Positions 7,537-18,019 are shown, counted from the first letter of the stretch. The stretch: DNA of 64,000 bases from Chelatococcus reniformis (GCF_014640075.1 NZ_BMGG01000003.1:601308-665307); one strand, 5' to 3'. Numbers and translations are program-made. Notes: a model not told the origin generated them from the letters alone.

Positions 7537-9444
7537 TCAAAGGGCGGCCGAATCCTCCGACGTCGGCCGATCGCCGGCGATTAGCGGCTCGACGAAGGTC
7601 AGGACCTGCCCGGCCAGTTGCTCCGGCGAACCTTCTCCCGCATGCAGCACCAGGTCGGCGGCGAGGGGCGCCTCGTAGTCCTGGCCGATGCCGGTAAAGT
7701 CCTTGATGCCGCCCGCCTTAGCCCGCGCGTAGAGGCCTTTGGGATCGCGCTCGGCGCAGATCTCGACGGGCGTATCGACGAAGACCTCGACGAAATCGGC
7801 GCCAATGCGCTCGCGCAGGCGCTCCCGGTCGGCCCGGAACGGTGAGACGAAGGCGCACAGCACCACGAGGCCAGCCTCCAGCATCAGGCTGGCGACCTCG
7901 CCGGCGCGGCGGATATTCTCGGCCCGGCTCGCCGCATCGAAACCGAGATCGGTGTTGAGGCCGATCCTGAGCGCATCGCCGTCGATCAGCATGGTATGGC
8001 GCCCGATCGCCGCCAGCCTGCGCTCGACCAGATTGGCGATGGTCGACTTGCCCGAACCGGGCAGGCCGGTGAACCACAGCAGCACGGGACGCTGGTGCTT
8101 GAGCCCGGCACGGGACGCGCGGTCGACATCGAAGCCGTGCCGGTAGACGTTGCCGCCGCCCAGCGTCTCGGTCACCATGCCCGCCGCGACCGTCGTGTTG
8201 GCGAAGCGGTCGATGAGGATGAAGGCGCCCGTCTCCCGGTTGTCGGCATAAGGATCGAGCGAGACAGGGGCGCCCGTCTCCACTTCGACCAGACCGATGC
8301 CGTTGAGCGGCAGTTCGTCGGCCGCCCTGTCTGCGTAGGTCTCCACATCGAGCGCGGCGGCGAGCTGCGATACGGTGGCGGGCACGGTGCGGGCACCGGT
8401 CTTGAGCAGGAAGCCGCGACCTGGCTTGAGCGGCTCCGCCGCCATCCAGACCAGCCGCGCGCGAAAGCGCGTGGTATGGGCGGGGCGCGCCTTGGGCGCC
8501 GCCAGCACCTCGCCACGGGGCGCATCGACCTCATCGGCGAGGACGATGGTCACCGCGTCGCCGGCCGCGGCCTCCGCCCGGTCGCCGTCGAACGTGACGA
8601 TCCGCGCCACGCGACTGGTGTGGCCCGAGGACGCGATGACGACCTCCTCGCCGACGGCGACGCGGCCGCTCGCCACCGTGCCGGAGAAGCCGCGGAAGTC
8701 GAGGTTGGGGCGGTTGCCCAGCTGCACCGGCATGCGGAACGGCTGCACCGTGCGGTCGGCCTCCACCTCGACCCGTTCCAGATGGCCAAGCAGGGTCGGC
8801 CCATCGTGCCAGGGCATCGACGCGCTCGGCTCGGTGACATTGTCGCCGAACCGGGCCGACAGCGGGATGGCCTCGATCGTCCGAAAGCCGAGTGGTTCGG
8901 CGAAAGCCTCGAAGTCAGCCACGATGGCGCGGAACGTCGCTTCGTCGAAGCCGACGAGATCGATCTTGTTGACGGCCAATACGACATGCCGGATGCCAAG
9001 CAATGAGGCGATGACCGCATGGCGTCGGGTCTGGGTCAGCAGACCCTTGCGGGCGTCCACCAGCAGCACGGCGAGATCGGAATTGGACGCGCCCGTCGCC
9101 ATGTTGCGCGTGTACTGCTCGTGTCCGGGGGTATCGGCGACGATGAAAGACCGGCGCGGGGTGGCGAAGAAGCGGTAGGCCACGTCGATGGTGATGCCTT
9201 GCTCGCGCTCCGCCTCGAGACCGTCGACGAGCAAGGCGAGATCGACCGCTTCCCCGGTCGTGCCGTGGCGGCGGGAATCTTTCTCCAAGGCCGTCATCTG
9301 GTCTTCCAGGATGGCCTTGGTGTCGTACAGCAGCCGGCCGATGAGCGTCGACTTGCCGTCATCGACCGAGCCGCAGGTGAGGAAGCGCAGCAGGCCGTGC
9401 GGGGTCTCGGCCGCCGCCGCCTTGGTCGGCGTGAGCGCGTTCAT
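7537..9444 (-). CDS. cysNC: Bifunctional sulfate adenylyltransferase subunit 1 / APS kinase (CysN-CysC fusion)
   Basis: A 635-residue fusion. The N-terminal GTPase (CysN) has the P-loop GSVDDGKS (25-32), DTPGHE and NKIDL, followed by EF-Tu-like barrel domains to about residue 440. The C-terminal APS kinase (CysC) has the P-loop GLPGSGKST (460-468) and an intact core with FVSPFRADR and ERDPKGLYARA. The protein drives ATP sulfurylase with GTP hydrolysis and then phosphorylates APS to PAPS. The start ATG overlaps the cysD stop codon by one base (TGATG), so the two are translationally coupled. This NodQ-like fusion is common in Rhizobiales. Confidence 0.96.
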   Translation of the reverse strand: MNALTPTKAAAAETPHGLLRFLTCGSVDDGKSTLIGRLLYDTKAILEDQMTALEKDSRRHGTTGEAVDLALLVDGLEAEREQGITIDVAYRFFATPRRSFIVADTPGHEQYTRNMATGASNSDLAVLLVDARKGLLTQTRRHAVIASLLGIRHVVLAVNKIDLVGFDEATFRAIVADFEAFAEPLGFRTIEAIPLSARFGDNVTEPSASMPWHDGPTLLGHLERVEVEADRTVQPFRMPVQLGNRPNLDFRGFSGTVASGRVAVGEEVVIASSGHTSRVARIVTFDGDRAEAAAGDAVTIVLADEVDAPRGEVLAAPKARPAHTTRFRARLVWMAAEPLKPGRGFLLKTGARTVPATVSQLAAALDVETYADRAADELPLNGIGLVEVETGAPVSLDPYADNRETGAFILIDRFANTTVAAGMVTETLGGGNVYRHGFDVDRASRAGLKHQRPVLLWFTGLPGSGKSTIANLVERRLAAIGRHTMLIDGDALRIGLNTDLGFDAASRAENIRRAGEVASLMLEAGLVVLCAFVSPFRADRERLRERIGADFVEVFVDTPVEICAERDPKGLYARAKAGGIKDFTGIGQDYEAPLAADLVLHAGEGSPEQLAGQVLTFVEPLIAGDRPTSEDSAAL

Positions 9445-10409
9445 CAGAAGTAACCCTCGCGCTTCTTGCGCTCCATTGAGGCCTGGTCGTCGTTGTCGAT
9501 GACCCTGCCCTGGCGTTCGGAGGAGCGCGACAAGGTGAGTTCGCGCACGATATCCTCCACGGTCGTCGCGTCGGAGGGAACGGCGCCCGTCAGCGGATAA
9601 CAGCCGAGGGTGCGGAAGCGGACCTGCCGCAGCTGCGGCCTCTCGCCTGACATCAATGGCATGCGGTCGTCGTCGACCATGATCAAGGCACCGTCACGCT
9701 CCACCACCGGCCGCGGCGCCGCAAAGTAAAGCGGCACCACCGCAATCGCCTCGGCCTGGATGTACTGCCAGACATCCAGCTCGGTCCAATTCGACAGCGG
9801 AAAGACGCGCATGGACTCGCCCTTGGCGATACGCGTGTTGAAGAGGTGCCAGAGCTCCGGCCGCTGGTTGCGCGGCTCCCAGGCGTGGCTCGATGTCCGA
9901 TGGGAGAAGATGCGCTCCTTGGCGCGGCTCTTCTCCTCGTCGCGCCGCGCCCCGCCGAAGGCCGCATCGAAGCCCCATTTATCGAGCGCCTGCTTGAGCC
10001 CCTCGGTCTTCATCACCTGGGTGTGGACCGCTGAGCCGGAGCGGAACGGATCGATGCCCAGGGCCTCGCCGTCCGGGTTAACGTGGACGAGGAGCTTCAG
10101 TCCGAGCTCGGCCGCGGTCCGGTCGCGAAAGGCGATCATCTCACGGAACTTCCAGGTGGTGTCCACATGCAACAGCGGAAACGGCACGGGACCCGGGAAG
10201 AAGGCCTTGCGCGCCAGATGCAGCATCACCGCCGAATCCTTGCCGATCGAATACAGCATCACCGGGTTGCGAAACTCGGCGACGACCTCCCGAAGGATGA
10301 AGACCGCCTCGGCCTCCAAGCGCGCCAGGTGTGGCGACAGAGGCTCGCGCCGCGGTTCAGCGACGGGAAATTCGGGAGTCCGGACAAGCGCAGCGGTGGA
10401 AACGGGCAT
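9444..10409 (-). CDS. cysD: Sulfate adenylyltransferase subunit 2
   Basis: 321 residues, slightly longer than the usual 300 or so because of an N-terminal extension of about 15 residues. The PP-loop motif is [17 protein letters not shown], and [18 protein letters not shown] and the C-terminal [11 protein letters not shown] are hallmarks of CysD. It forms the adenylyl-transferring subunit that converts sulfate and ATP to APS, with CysN as partner. It is the first gene of a cysD-cysNC pair. The 235 bp upstream of it separate it from the DUF934 gene and presumably hold its own promoter; I could not identify an operator there. Confidence 0.96.
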   Translation of the reverse strand: MPVSTAALVRTPEFPVAEPRREPLSPHLARLEAEAVFILREVVAEFRNPVMLYSIGKDSAVMLHLARKAFFPGPVPFPLLHVDTTWKFREMIAFRDRTAAELGLKLLVHVNPDGEALGIDPFRSGSAVHTQVMKTEGLKQALDKWGFDAAFGGARRDEEKSRAKERIFSHRTSSHAWEPRNQRPELWHLFNTRIAKGESMRVFPLSNWTELDVWQYIQAEAIAVVPLYFAAPRPVVERDGALIMVDDDRMPLMSGERPQLRQVRFRTLGCYPLTGAVPSDATTVEDIVRELTLSRSSERQGRVIDNDDQASMERKKREGYF

Positions 10410-10644
10410 CTTCTTACATCCGAGGCCGAGCCCGCCGAACGGTGGACGTCGGTGTTGACAGGCTGGAGGCGGACGGGACCAGCGGCCCCATCGGCCTCCG
10501 CGCTAAAGCATCGTCCCAGCAGACCGGGTCATCCGATCTGCTCGAAATGCTCCCTGCTCATTGAATCTGGAGCGCTTCCGGGCGGCCCAGCGTCTCCGTC
10601 CGATCCCGGAGCGCCGCCGATCCGACCTTTGGCAAGCGAACGAT

Positions 10645-11160
10645 TCACTTGGCAACGCGCAGCCAGGGCCTGGCGCCCAGCGGCGTTTGCTCGGCCGCCT
10701 CGATGGCCGCCGGCTGGTAGTGAATGTCGACATCCTTGATGCGGCCTTCGAGGAGCGCCTTCAGCGTGCCGGCGTGGGAGATCGCGAAGGCGTCGAAGCC
10801 GCAGCGTCGCATCAGCGGAATCTGGTCGCGCAGCACCTCGCCCGACGCGCGCAGCTCGCCGGCGAAACCGTGCCGCTCGCGCAGCAGGCGCGCCAGCGAA
10901 TAGGCCCGGCCATCGGTGTACTTGGGAAAGCTCAGCACGATCAGAGCGAAGCGATGCAGATCGGCCTCGATGCCGTCGAGCCCCTCCCCCGCCTCGAGCT
11001 TGAGGCCGAGGGGCGCATTGCGGCCGCTCACGCCTTCCAGCTCGGCGAGAAAGCGCGTCTTGGAGATCAATGCCGCGCGGTCGGCCGGCAGCCGCTCATC
11101 GTCGCCCGGCACGATCCACGGATCGTCGACGACCTGACCGTCCTTGACTAACGTCGTCAT
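10645..11160 (-). CDS. DUF934 protein linked to sulfite reduction
   Basis: A 171-residue DUF934 protein (ALISKTRFLAEL, ADLHRFALIVLSFPKYTDGRAYSLARLLRER). The family is almost always encoded with cysH and cysI and is annotated as an accessory factor of assimilatory sulfite reduction; the reaction is not known. The ATG at 11160 overlaps the cysH stop codon (ATGA), which fixes the start and shows coupling. It is the last gene of the DUF2849-cysI-cysH-DUF934 operon. Confidence 0.92.
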   Translation of the reverse strand: MTTLVKDGQVVDDPWIVPGDDERLPADRAALISKTRFLAELEGVSGRNAPLGLKLEAGEGLDGIEADLHRFALIVLSFPKYTDGRAYSLARLLRERHGFAGELRASGEVLRDQIPLMRRCGFDAFAISHAGTLKALLEGRIKDVDIHYQPAAIEAAEQTPLGARPWLRVAK

Positions 11161-11918
11161 AGGGCACCCCCGACGGTTTGGTGCCGCGGCAGGTGAATGC
11201 CGCACTCGGTCTTGTCCTTGCCACGCCAGCGACCGGCGCGCGCGTCTTCGCCGGCCGCCACCTGCGTGGTACAGGGAGCGCAGCCAATGGACGGATAGCC
11301 AGCCGCCACCAGCGGATGCGGCGGGAGCCGGTGCTCGCGCAGGTAGGCCGCGACGTCGGCCATGCTCCAGGACGCAAGCGGATTGATCTTCACGTGTGCG
11401 TCGCTGGCTTCGAAGGTCGGAATGTCCTCGCGCGTCGAGGCCTGATAGCGCTTGCGGCCACTGATCCAGGCATCGAACGGCCGCAGCGCGGCGGCCAGCG
11501 GCTCGACCTTGCGGAAGCCGCAGCAGCCATCGGCGTCGAGAGCGAACATCGCGCCGAGCGGATCGCGCACCTCGGCGACGGCGGCCTCGGGGCCCACGAT
11601 GCGCACGTCGCTCAAACCGAATTCGGCCACCAGCCGGTCCTTGTAGGCAAGCGTCTCGGGAAACAGACGGCCGGTGTCGACGAAGATCACAGGCACGTCG
11701 GCGTCGACCTCGGCGGCCATGTGCAGCAGCACCGCCGATTCAGCGCCGAAGCTCGATACCAGCGCCACCCGCCCGGCGACCTGTTCGTCCAGCGCCAGCC
11801 GCAGAATGTCATGCGGCGGCCGATGGGCGTAGCGCACATCGAGAGCGCGCGCCCGAGCGGCCGGATCGGCCGCCGGTGCCTCCGGGCCCGTACCGCCCAC
11901 CGTCAATGCCATCGCCAT
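11157..11918 (-). CDS. cysH: Adenylyl-sulfate (APS) reductase, thioredoxin-dependent
   Basis: 253 residues. The catalytic motif KTECGIH has cysteine 239. Two cysteine pairs, C132-C133 and C213-x-x-C216, are the known signature of [4Fe-4S]-containing APS reductases and are absent from PAPS-specific enzymes. The enzyme should therefore reduce APS to sulfite directly, with thioredoxin. The ATG at 11918 begins one base after the cysI stop, and an ATG at 11912 is also possible; a much longer frame upstream only overlaps cysI and is rejected. The APS kinase made by cysNC is then not needed for this route, and may serve PAPS-dependent sulfation. Confidence 0.95.
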   Translation of the reverse strand: MAMALTVGGTGPEAPAADPAARARALDVRYAHRPPHDILRLALDEQVAGRVALVSSFGAESAVLLHMAAEVDADVPVIFVDTGRLFPETLAYKDRLVAEFGLSDVRIVGPEAAVAEVRDPLGAMFALDADGCCGFRKVEPLAAALRPFDAWISGRKRYQASTREDIPTFEASDAHVKINPLASWSMADVAAYLREHRLPPHPLVAAGYPSIGCAPCTTQVAAGEDARAGRWRGKDKTECGIHLPRHQTVGGAL

Positions 11919-11919
11919 C

Positions 11920-13581
11920 TCAGGCAACCTCCGCATAGAGCGCCGCGCGGAAGGGCGTCTCGCCCAGCCGGCGCACAGCCTGCAGGAAGTTCTCACGCGG
12001 GCTTTCGCGCAGGCGCAGATAGGTGTCGACGATGGTTTCCACCGCATCCACCACCTCCGCCGACGAGAAGCCTTTGCCCACGATGTCGCCGATGGAGCAG
12101 TGCTCGTCGCCGGAGCCGCCGAGGGTGATCTGGTAGAACTCCTCGCCTTTGCGATCGACGCCGAGAATGCCGATGTGGCCGACGTGGTGATGCCCGCAAG
12201 CGTTGATGCAGCCCGAGATCTTGATCTTGAGGTCGCCGATCTCGCGCTGCCGGTCGAGGTCGCCGAAGCGCTGGGCGATACGCTGGGCGACGGGGATCGA
12301 ACGTGCATTGGCCAGGGCGCAATAGTCGAGCCCCGGGCAGGCGATGATGTCGGTGATCAGCCCGGCATGGGGCGAAGCCAGGCCCGCCCGCTCGAGCGCC
12401 GCGTAGACCAGCGGCAGATCGTCGAGCTTGACGTGCGGCAACACCAGATTCTGCTCATGGCTGACTCGCACCTCGTCGCAGGCATAGCGCTCGGCGATGT
12501 CGGCCACCGCCTCCATCTGCGCCGCCGAAATGTCTCCGGGCACTTCGCCCACGCCCTTGAGCGTGATCGTGGCGATGCCGTAGCCGGACACCCGGTGGGG
12601 GGCGACGTTGCGCTCGGCCCAGGCTGCGAAGCGCGGATCGATCGCCTGAGCTTGTTCGTAGGCCTCGGACAGAGGCGGCATCGTCTCGTGGGCCGGGGGG
12701 GCGAAGTAGGCGGCGATGCGGTCGAGCTCGGCCCTCGGCAAGGTGAGCGCGTGGCCCTGGATAGCCGCGTACTCCTCCTCGATGCGCCGGCGGATCTCGT
12801 CGACCCCCGCTTCGTGTACCAGGATCTTGATACGCGCCTTGAACTTGTTGTCGCGGCGGCCGAACTGGTTGTAGACGCGGACGATCGCCTCGCAATAGCT
12901 CAGCAGCTCGCTCTCCGGCAGGAATTCACGAACCAGCTTGCCGATGAAGGGGGTGCGTCCCAGGCCGCCGCCGACGTAGACGGTGAAACCCAGCCGTCCC
13001 GCCCCGTCGCGCACGATCTGTAGGCCGATGTCGTGCACCTGGATGGCCGCCCGGTCGTGGGCCGCTCCGCTGACGGCAATCTTGAACTTGCGCGGCAGGT
13101 AGGTGAACTCCGGGTGCAGGGACGACCACTGCCGCAGGATCTCGGCGTAGGGCCGCGGATCGGTGATCTCGTCGACGGCGGCGCCGGAGAAATGGTCGGC
13201 GGAGACGTTGCGGATGCAGTTGCCCGACGTCTGGATCGCGTGCATCTCTACCTGGGCGAGCTCGCCTAGGATCTCGGGCACGTCCTTGAGCTCGATCCAG
13301 TGGAACTGGAGGTTCTGCCGGGTCGTGAAGTGGCCAAAGCCGCGGTCGTAACGCTTAGCAATGTGAGCCAGCTTGCGCAGCTTGGCGCCATCGAGCCCGC
13401 CGTAGGGAATGGCGATACGCAGCATGTAGGCGTGCAACTGCAGGTAGAGACCGTTCATAAGCCGGAGCGGTTTGAACTCGTCCTCGGTCAGCTCGCCCGA
13501 CAGCCGCCGACCAACCTGATCGCGAAACTGCTCCACGCGTTGCGAGACGAAGCGGCGATCGAACTCATCGTAGCGATACAT
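11920..13581 (-). CDS. cysI: Sulfite reductase (ferredoxin/NADPH), hemoprotein
   Basis: 553 residues, the length of siroheme-[4Fe-4S] sulfite/nitrite reductases. Two half-domains repeat the ferrite-like and siroheme folds. The cluster-binding cysteines are in CPGLDYCALANARS and SGCINACGHHHVGHIG. It reduces sulfite to sulfide with six electrons. Its place between DUF2849 and cysH argues for sulfite and not nitrite as substrate. The start MYRYDEFDRRFV is at the ATG 13581. No flavoprotein subunit (cysJ) is nearby, so the electron donor is probably ferredoxin or another reductase. Confidence 0.95.
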   Translation of the reverse strand: MYRYDEFDRRFVSQRVEQFRDQVGRRLSGELTEDEFKPLRLMNGLYLQLHAYMLRIAIPYGGLDGAKLRKLAHIAKRYDRGFGHFTTRQNLQFHWIELKDVPEILGELAQVEMHAIQTSGNCIRNVSADHFSGAAVDEITDPRPYAEILRQWSSLHPEFTYLPRKFKIAVSGAAHDRAAIQVHDIGLQIVRDGAGRLGFTVYVGGGLGRTPFIGKLVREFLPESELLSYCEAIVRVYNQFGRRDNKFKARIKILVHEAGVDEIRRRIEEEYAAIQGHALTLPRAELDRIAAYFAPPAHETMPPLSEAYEQAQAIDPRFAAWAERNVAPHRVSGYGIATITLKGVGEVPGDISAAQMEAVADIAERYACDEVRVSHEQNLVLPHVKLDDLPLVYAALERAGLASPHAGLITDIIACPGLDYCALANARSIPVAQRIAQRFGDLDRQREIGDLKIKISGCINACGHHHVGHIGILGVDRKGEEFYQITLGGSGDEHCSIGDIVGKGFSSAEVVDAVETIVDTYLRLRESPRENFLQAVRRLGETPFRAALYAEVA

Positions 13582-13658
13582 GGTCTTGTCCTGCGGGGCA
13601 GCATCCCCGCACCCTGCTCCGGGAGCGATTGTGTCGCGCGCCGGTGTGGTCGTCCTGA

Positions 13659-13982
13659 TTACGTGCTGGCGTGCACCAACGTGCGGTTCTCGCGGATGGT
13701 GGGACCGCCCTGGGCCCGGATCCGCTCGCGCATGAGCACCGGCCGCACCGCAGCGCCCTCGCGCCGAACATCGATGAGATAGGGCTCGACCACCACGTCG
13801 CGCTCGACGTCGCGATTGGCGCACACCAGTGACGCCTCGGCGGTTGCTGCATCTTCAGCCACCTGCGCATGGGCAATGTCACGCGACCAGGTGCCGGAGG
13901 CGGTGAGGAACACGACCGATCCGGTGACGAGCGCATTGGCCGTAACAACCTGCAGCGAAAGCCCCTTGGCCGCCCGCTTCAT
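13659..13982 (-). CDS. DUF2849 domain protein
   Basis: A 107-residue protein of the DUF2849 family (KGLSLQVVTANALVTGSVVFLTASGTWSRDIAHAQVA). It is small, soluble and of unknown function, and is found almost only as the first gene of alphaproteobacterial cysI operons, which suggests a role in siroheme enzyme function or its control. The start ATG at 13982 has AGGAGAA nine bases upstream. The gap to cysI is 77 bp. The AT-rich stretch at about 14050-14140 upstream probably holds the operon promoter. Confidence 0.9.
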   Translation of the reverse strand: MKRAAKGLSLQVVTANALVTGSVVFLTASGTWSRDIAHAQVAEDAATAEASLVCANRDVERDVVVEPYLIDVRREGAAVRPVLMRERIRAQGGPTIRENRTLVHAST

Positions 13983-14139
13983 GGCGATGAGTTCTCCTGT
14001 GCCGCACGCACGGTCTTCCCGCACGTGCTAACAGCCTCGATGTGTGGGACCGTTTAACATGACGCAAGAGCGAGAGAAAGAAATTCTCCGACAAAAAACG
14101 AAAATTTAACAATTTACCGCGCCTGAGATGTTAAATAGC

Positions 14140-15186
14140 TCAAGCTCTGTCCTCGAACAGGGTTCCGCGCACGATATGCACGGCAGCGCGGTCGCCGACG
14201 CTGAGCGCCTGCTGGGGTGGCACCTCGATCTCGACCCGGGTGCCGGTCGCGTCGAGCGTCAATTCGGCGCGGCGGCCGGCGACGGTCCGGCGGATGCCGG
14301 CGACCGTGCCCGCGAGGCCTCCCCCGCAATCGCCGGGGGTGAGCACCACGTCGGCCGGGCGCAGGTAGAGCTGCGCGGGACCGTCCTTGCTGGCGGCCAC
14401 ATCGACATCGAGAGACAGGCCGCCCAGACGCACGCGGCCGCCGTCGACGATCGCCGGCAGGCTCGTCGTGTCGCCGACGAACGACATGACGAAAGCCGAC
14501 GCCGGCGCATCGTAGACCTGGTCGGGCGTGCCGATCTGCTCGAGGCGGCCATTATTGAGGATCGCCACGCGGTCCGCGAGTTCGAGCGCCTCGTCCTGGT
14601 CGTGGGTGACGAAGATCGTCGTATGCCCCGTGCGGCCGTGCAGCTCACGCAGCCACCGGCGCAAGTCTTTGCGGACCTTGGCGTCGAGCGCACCGAATGG
14701 CTCGTCGAGCAGGAGCACGCGCGGCTCGACGGCGAGCGCGCGCGCCAGAGCCACACGCTGGCGCTGACCTCCGGAGAGCTGCGCCGGATAGCGGCCGCCC
14801 AGGCCGCCGAGCTGCACCAGATCCAGGAGCTCGGCCACGCGCTGGCGGATGGCCGCCCGGCTCGGCCGGCGGTCACGTGGGCGCACGCGCAGGCCGTAGC
14901 CGACGTTCTCGGCCACCGTCATGTGCTTGAACAGGGCATAGTGCTGGAAGACGAAGCCGACCTGGCGCTCCTGCACGCTGAGCCGGGTAGCGTCCGTGGC
15001 GCCGAAATAGACGTGACCGCTGGCCGGCCGCTCGAGCCCGGCGATCACCCGCAGCAACGTCGTCTTGCCGGAGCCGGACGGGCCCAGCAGGGCCACCAGC
15101 TCGCCCGCCTTGATCTCGAGGCTCACATCCCTAAGCGCAGGCGAGGCACCGAAATCCTTGCTGATCCCGGCCACGCGAATGTCCAA
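14140..15186 (-). CDS. cysA: Sulfate/thiosulfate ABC transporter ATP-binding protein
   Basis: 348 residues. The Walker A motif is GPSGSGKTT, the signature [16 protein letters not shown], Walker [14 protein letters not shown] and the H-loop [13 protein letters not shown]-terminal TOBE-like regulatory domain follows from about residue 240. It powers sulfate import with CysT, CysW and Sbp. No ATG fits the N-terminus; a TTG at 15186 (encoding [13 protein letters not shown]) lies 13 bp after the cysW stop with GGAG about ten bases upstream, so a TTG start is proposed. Last gene of sbp-cysT-cysW-cysA. Confidence 0.93.
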   Translation of the reverse strand: MDIRVAGISKDFGASPALRDVSLEIKAGELVALLGPSGSGKTTLLRVIAGLERPASGHVYFGATDATRLSVQERQVGFVFQHYALFKHMTVAENVGYGLRVRPRDRRPSRAAIRQRVAELLDLVQLGGLGGRYPAQLSGGQRQRVALARALAVEPRVLLLDEPFGALDAKVRKDLRRWLRELHGRTGHTTIFVTHDQDEALELADRVAILNNGRLEQIGTPDQVYDAPASAFVMSFVGDTTSLPAIVDGGRVRLGGLSLDVDVAASKDGPAQLYLRPADVVLTPGDCGGGLAGTVAGIRRTVAGRRAELTLDATGTRVEIEVPPQQALSVGDRAAVHIVRGTLFEDRA

Positions 15187-15199
15187 GGAAGGGCTCCGC

Positions 15200-16084
15200 T
15201 CAGTGGGCTGTCCGTCCTGATATGGCGTCGCCGAAGCGCCATTCGAGAATAGACTTGCCCACGAGGGTAAGGAGGGCAAGGAGAGCGAGGAGCGAGGCGA
15301 CGGCAAAGGCCGCGACGAAGTTGTACTCATTGTAGAGGATCTCGACGTGAAGGGGCATCGTGTTGGTGAGGCCGCGGATGTGGCCGGACACGACGGAAAC
15401 GGCGCCGAACTCGCCCATGGCGCGGGCATTGCAGAGCAGCACGCCATAGAGCAACGCCCAGCGGACGTTGGGCAAGGTCACGGTCAGGAAAGCGCGCAGG
15501 CCGCCCGCGCCCAGGGTCATCGCCGCCTCCTCGTCGGAATTGCCCTGCTCCTGCATCAGCGGGATCAACTCGCGGGCGACGAACGGAAAGGTGACGAAGA
15601 CGGTCGCCAGCACGATGCCCGGCACGGCGAAGACGATACGGATGTCGTGCTCCAGCAGCCATGGCCCGAGCAACCCCTGGGCGCCGAACAGCAGGACGTA
15701 GACGAGCCCCGACACCACCGGCGATACCGAAAACGGCAGGTCGATCAGCGTGATCAGGAAGCTCTTGCCGGCGAACTCGAACTTGGCGATGGCCCAGGAT
15801 GCAGCCACGCCGAACACCAGATTGAGCGGCACGGCGATCGCGGCGACCAGCAGCGTGAGGCGGATGGCCGCCTGGGCGTCGGGCTCACCGAACGCCGCCA
15901 GGTAGACGTCAACGCCCTTGCGGAAGGCCTCCACGAAAACGACGGCCAGCGGCAACAGCAGAAAAAAGGCCAGGAACGCGACGGCCACGAGCGTCGCTGC
16001 GACACGCGTCGTCCGCCGCTCGGTGGTGGCGTCGGCCACCCCGGCGGCCGAGCCCGAGCGACGCTCAAAGGCGGCGTCAACCAT
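15200..16084 (-). CDS. cysW: Sulfate ABC transporter permease CysW
   Basis: 294 residues with about six transmembrane helices and the permease EAA loop ([20 protein letters not shown]). The sequence around [16 protein letters not shown] and [20 protein letters not shown] is characteristic of CysW. It forms the inner-membrane channel with CysT. The start overlaps the end of cysT by 8 bp, which indicates translational coupling. Confidence 0.95.
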   Translation of the reverse strand: MVDAAFERRSGSAAGVADATTERRTTRVAATLVAVAFLAFFLLLPLAVVFVEAFRKGVDVYLAAFGEPDAQAAIRLTLLVAAIAVPLNLVFGVAASWAIAKFEFAGKSFLITLIDLPFSVSPVVSGLVYVLLFGAQGLLGPWLLEHDIRIVFAVPGIVLATVFVTFPFVARELIPLMQEQGNSDEEAAMTLGAGGLRAFLTVTLPNVRWALLYGVLLCNARAMGEFGAVSVVSGHIRGLTNTMPLHVEILYNEYNFVAAFAVASLLALLALLTLVGKSILEWRFGDAISGRTAH

Positions 16085-16946
16085 GGCCGAACCTCCGCCG
16101 GCTCCAGGCCTGCAACAGGTTGATCGCGAACAGCATGACGAAGGCGAGCGCGAGCATGATCGTCGCGATGACAGTCGCGCCGGTGTAGTCGAACTCGGAG
16201 AGCTTGATGACGATCAGCAGCGGCGCGATCTCCGACACGAACGGCAGGTTGCCGGCGATGAAGATGACGGAGCCATACTCGCCGACGGCGCGGGCGAAGG
16301 CCAGCGCCAGCCCGGTCAGCACCGCCGGCGCGAGGGGCGGCAGCAACACCTGACGCAGGGCCTGTGCCCGGCTGGCGCCCAAGGTGGCGGCCGCCTCCTC
16401 CAACTCGCGGTCGAGATCGGCGATGAGCGGCTGCACCGTCCGCACGGTGAACGGGAGCCCGATGAACACCAGGGCGACGAAGATACCCAGCGGCGTATAG
16501 GCAACCTTGATGCCCAGCGCGGCGAGCGGTGCACCGACCCAGCCGTTCGGCGCGTAGAGTGCGGCGAGCGCGATGCCGGCGACGGCGGTCGGCAGCGCGA
16601 ACGGGAGGTCCACCATGGCGTCGACGAACTTACGGCCGGGAAAGTCGTAGCGCGTCAGCACCCACGCCACCAGCAAGCCGAAGATCGAGGCGACCACGGC
16701 GGCAACGGCCGAAACGCCGAAACTGACGCGAAGGGCGGCGAAGACGCGCGGCTCGAACGCGACCGCGACCAAGCCGGACAAGCCGACCTCGGATGCCCTG
16801 AGCACGAGGGCGCCGAGCGGCAGCAGCACGACGAGGCTGAGATAGACGATGGTGTAACCGAAGGCGATCCCGAAGCCCGGGATCACGCTCGGCTGTTTCC
16901 ATCGCCAGCCCTCGGCCGGCGTCGGGGCGATCGCAGTGTTGTTCAT
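16077..16946 (-). CDS. cysT: Sulfate ABC transporter permease CysT (CysU)
   Basis: 289 residues, six predicted membrane helices and the EAA loop [20 protein letters not shown]. Typical CysT segments include [23 protein letters not shown] and [16 protein letters not shown]. It pairs with CysW in the inner membrane. It starts 17 bp after the stop codon of the binding protein gene. Confidence 0.95.
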   Translation of the reverse strand: MNNTAIAPTPAEGWRWKQPSVIPGFGIAFGYTIVYLSLVVLLPLGALVLRASEVGLSGLVAVAFEPRVFAALRVSFGVSAVAAVVASIFGLLVAWVLTRYDFPGRKFVDAMVDLPFALPTAVAGIALAALYAPNGWVGAPLAALGIKVAYTPLGIFVALVFIGLPFTVRTVQPLIADLDRELEEAAATLGASRAQALRQVLLPPLAPAVLTGLALAFARAVGEYGSVIFIAGNLPFVSEIAPLLIVIKLSEFDYTGATVIATIMLALAFVMLFAINLLQAWSRRRFGHG

Positions 16947-16963
16947 GGGGCGCTATCGGTCAT

Positions 16964-18019
16964 TCATTTCGCGCTGCGCGCGACCGCATAGATCTGATCG
17001 AATACCCCGCCGGACTCGAAATATTCCTTCTGGATGACGTCCCAACTACCGAGCAGCTTCTCGACCTCGAACGTCTTGACGGAGGGAAACGCCAGATCGC
17101 CCTTGGCGGCTTCCGCAAGGACGGGACGGTAGCGATGCTTGGCGATGATGGCCTGCGCCTCGGGCTCGTAAAGGAACTTCAAATAGGCCTCGGCGATCTT
17201 GCGTGTCCCCTTCTTGTCGACGTTGCCGTCGACCAGAGCCACGGGCGGCTCCGCCTGGATCGACAGCGGCGGGACGATGATGTCGAACTTGTCGTTGCCA
17301 AACTCCTTGAGAATCAGATCCGCCTCGTTTTCCCAGGCAGGCAGCACGTCGCCGAGCTGGCGCTGCGCGAAGGTGATGGTCGAGCCACGCGCGCCCGTGT
17401 CAAGCACCGGGACGTTCTTGTAGAGCGCGGTGACGAATTCCTTGGCCTTGGCCGGGTCGTTGCCGAATTTGTCGAGCGCATAACCCCAGGCGCCAAGAAA
17501 GTTCCAGCGGGCGCCCGCAGAGGTCTTTGGATTTGGCGTGATCACCTGGACGCCCGGCTTGACCAGGTCGTTCCAATCCTTGATATCCTTTGGATTGCCC
17601 TTGCGCACCACGAACACCACGGTCGATGTGTACGGGAGACCGCGATTGGGCAGCTTCTCCCGCCAATTGGCTGGGATCTTCTTGGTGGCTTTCGTGATCG
17701 CGTCGATGTCGGAGGCGATGCCCAAGGTCACCACATCGGCATCGACGCCATCAATCACGGTGCGGGCCTGGGCGGCCGAGCCGCCATGCGAGGTCCGCAC
17801 GGTGATCTCTTCGCCCGTCTGCTTCTTATAGCTTTCCGCGAACGCCTTGTTGATGTCGCGATAGAGTTCCCGCGTCGGATCGTAGGAGACGTTCAGAATG
17901 GCCGTCTGAGCGACCGCCGGCTCGCAGCCGGCGATCAGGACGGGCGCAGCGAGCATTCCGAGGACAAGGCCCGCGGCCGGCAAGCGGCCCAACAGCCGAG
18001 CTTGGATGCACGTCTTCAT
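16964..18019 (-). CDS. sbp: Sulfate-binding periplasmic protein
   Basis: 351 residues. A signal peptide ends near AVAQTA; a lipobox-like LIAGC at residues 28-32 means a lipoprotein form is also conceivable. The mature part begins with ILNVSYDPTRELYRDINKAF and contains SHGGSAAQARTVIDGVDADVVTLG, the hallmarks of Sbp/CysP. It captures sulfate in the periplasm and hands it to CysTWA. First gene of its operon. Confidence 0.95.
   Translation of the reverse strand: MKTCIQARLLGRLPAAGLVLGMLAAPVLIAGCEPAVAQTAILNVSYDPTRELYRDINKAFAESYKKQTGEEITVRTSHGGSAAQARTVIDGVDADVVTLGIASDIDAITKATKKIPANWREKLPNRGLPYTSTVVFVVRKGNPKDIKDWNDLVKPGVQVITPNPKTSAGARWNFLGAWGYALDKFGNDPAKAKEFVTALYKNVPVLDTGARGSTITFAQRQLGDVLPAWENEADLILKEFGNDKFDIIVPPLSIQAEPPVALVDGNVDKKGTRKIAEAYLKFLYEPEAQAIIAKHRYRPVLAEAAKGDLAFPSVKTFEVEKLLGSWDVIQKEYFESGGVFDQIYAVARSAK

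Noticed and set aside
11919..12308. Extended N-terminus for CysH
   Set aside because: The extra residues are serine- and arginine-rich shadow of cysI; CysH similarity begins near 11918, one base after the cysI stop codon.
13983..14139. Riboswitch or SAM-sensing leader before the cysI operon
   Set aside because: The region is AT-rich with short repeats, but I could not fold it into a known riboswitch pattern.
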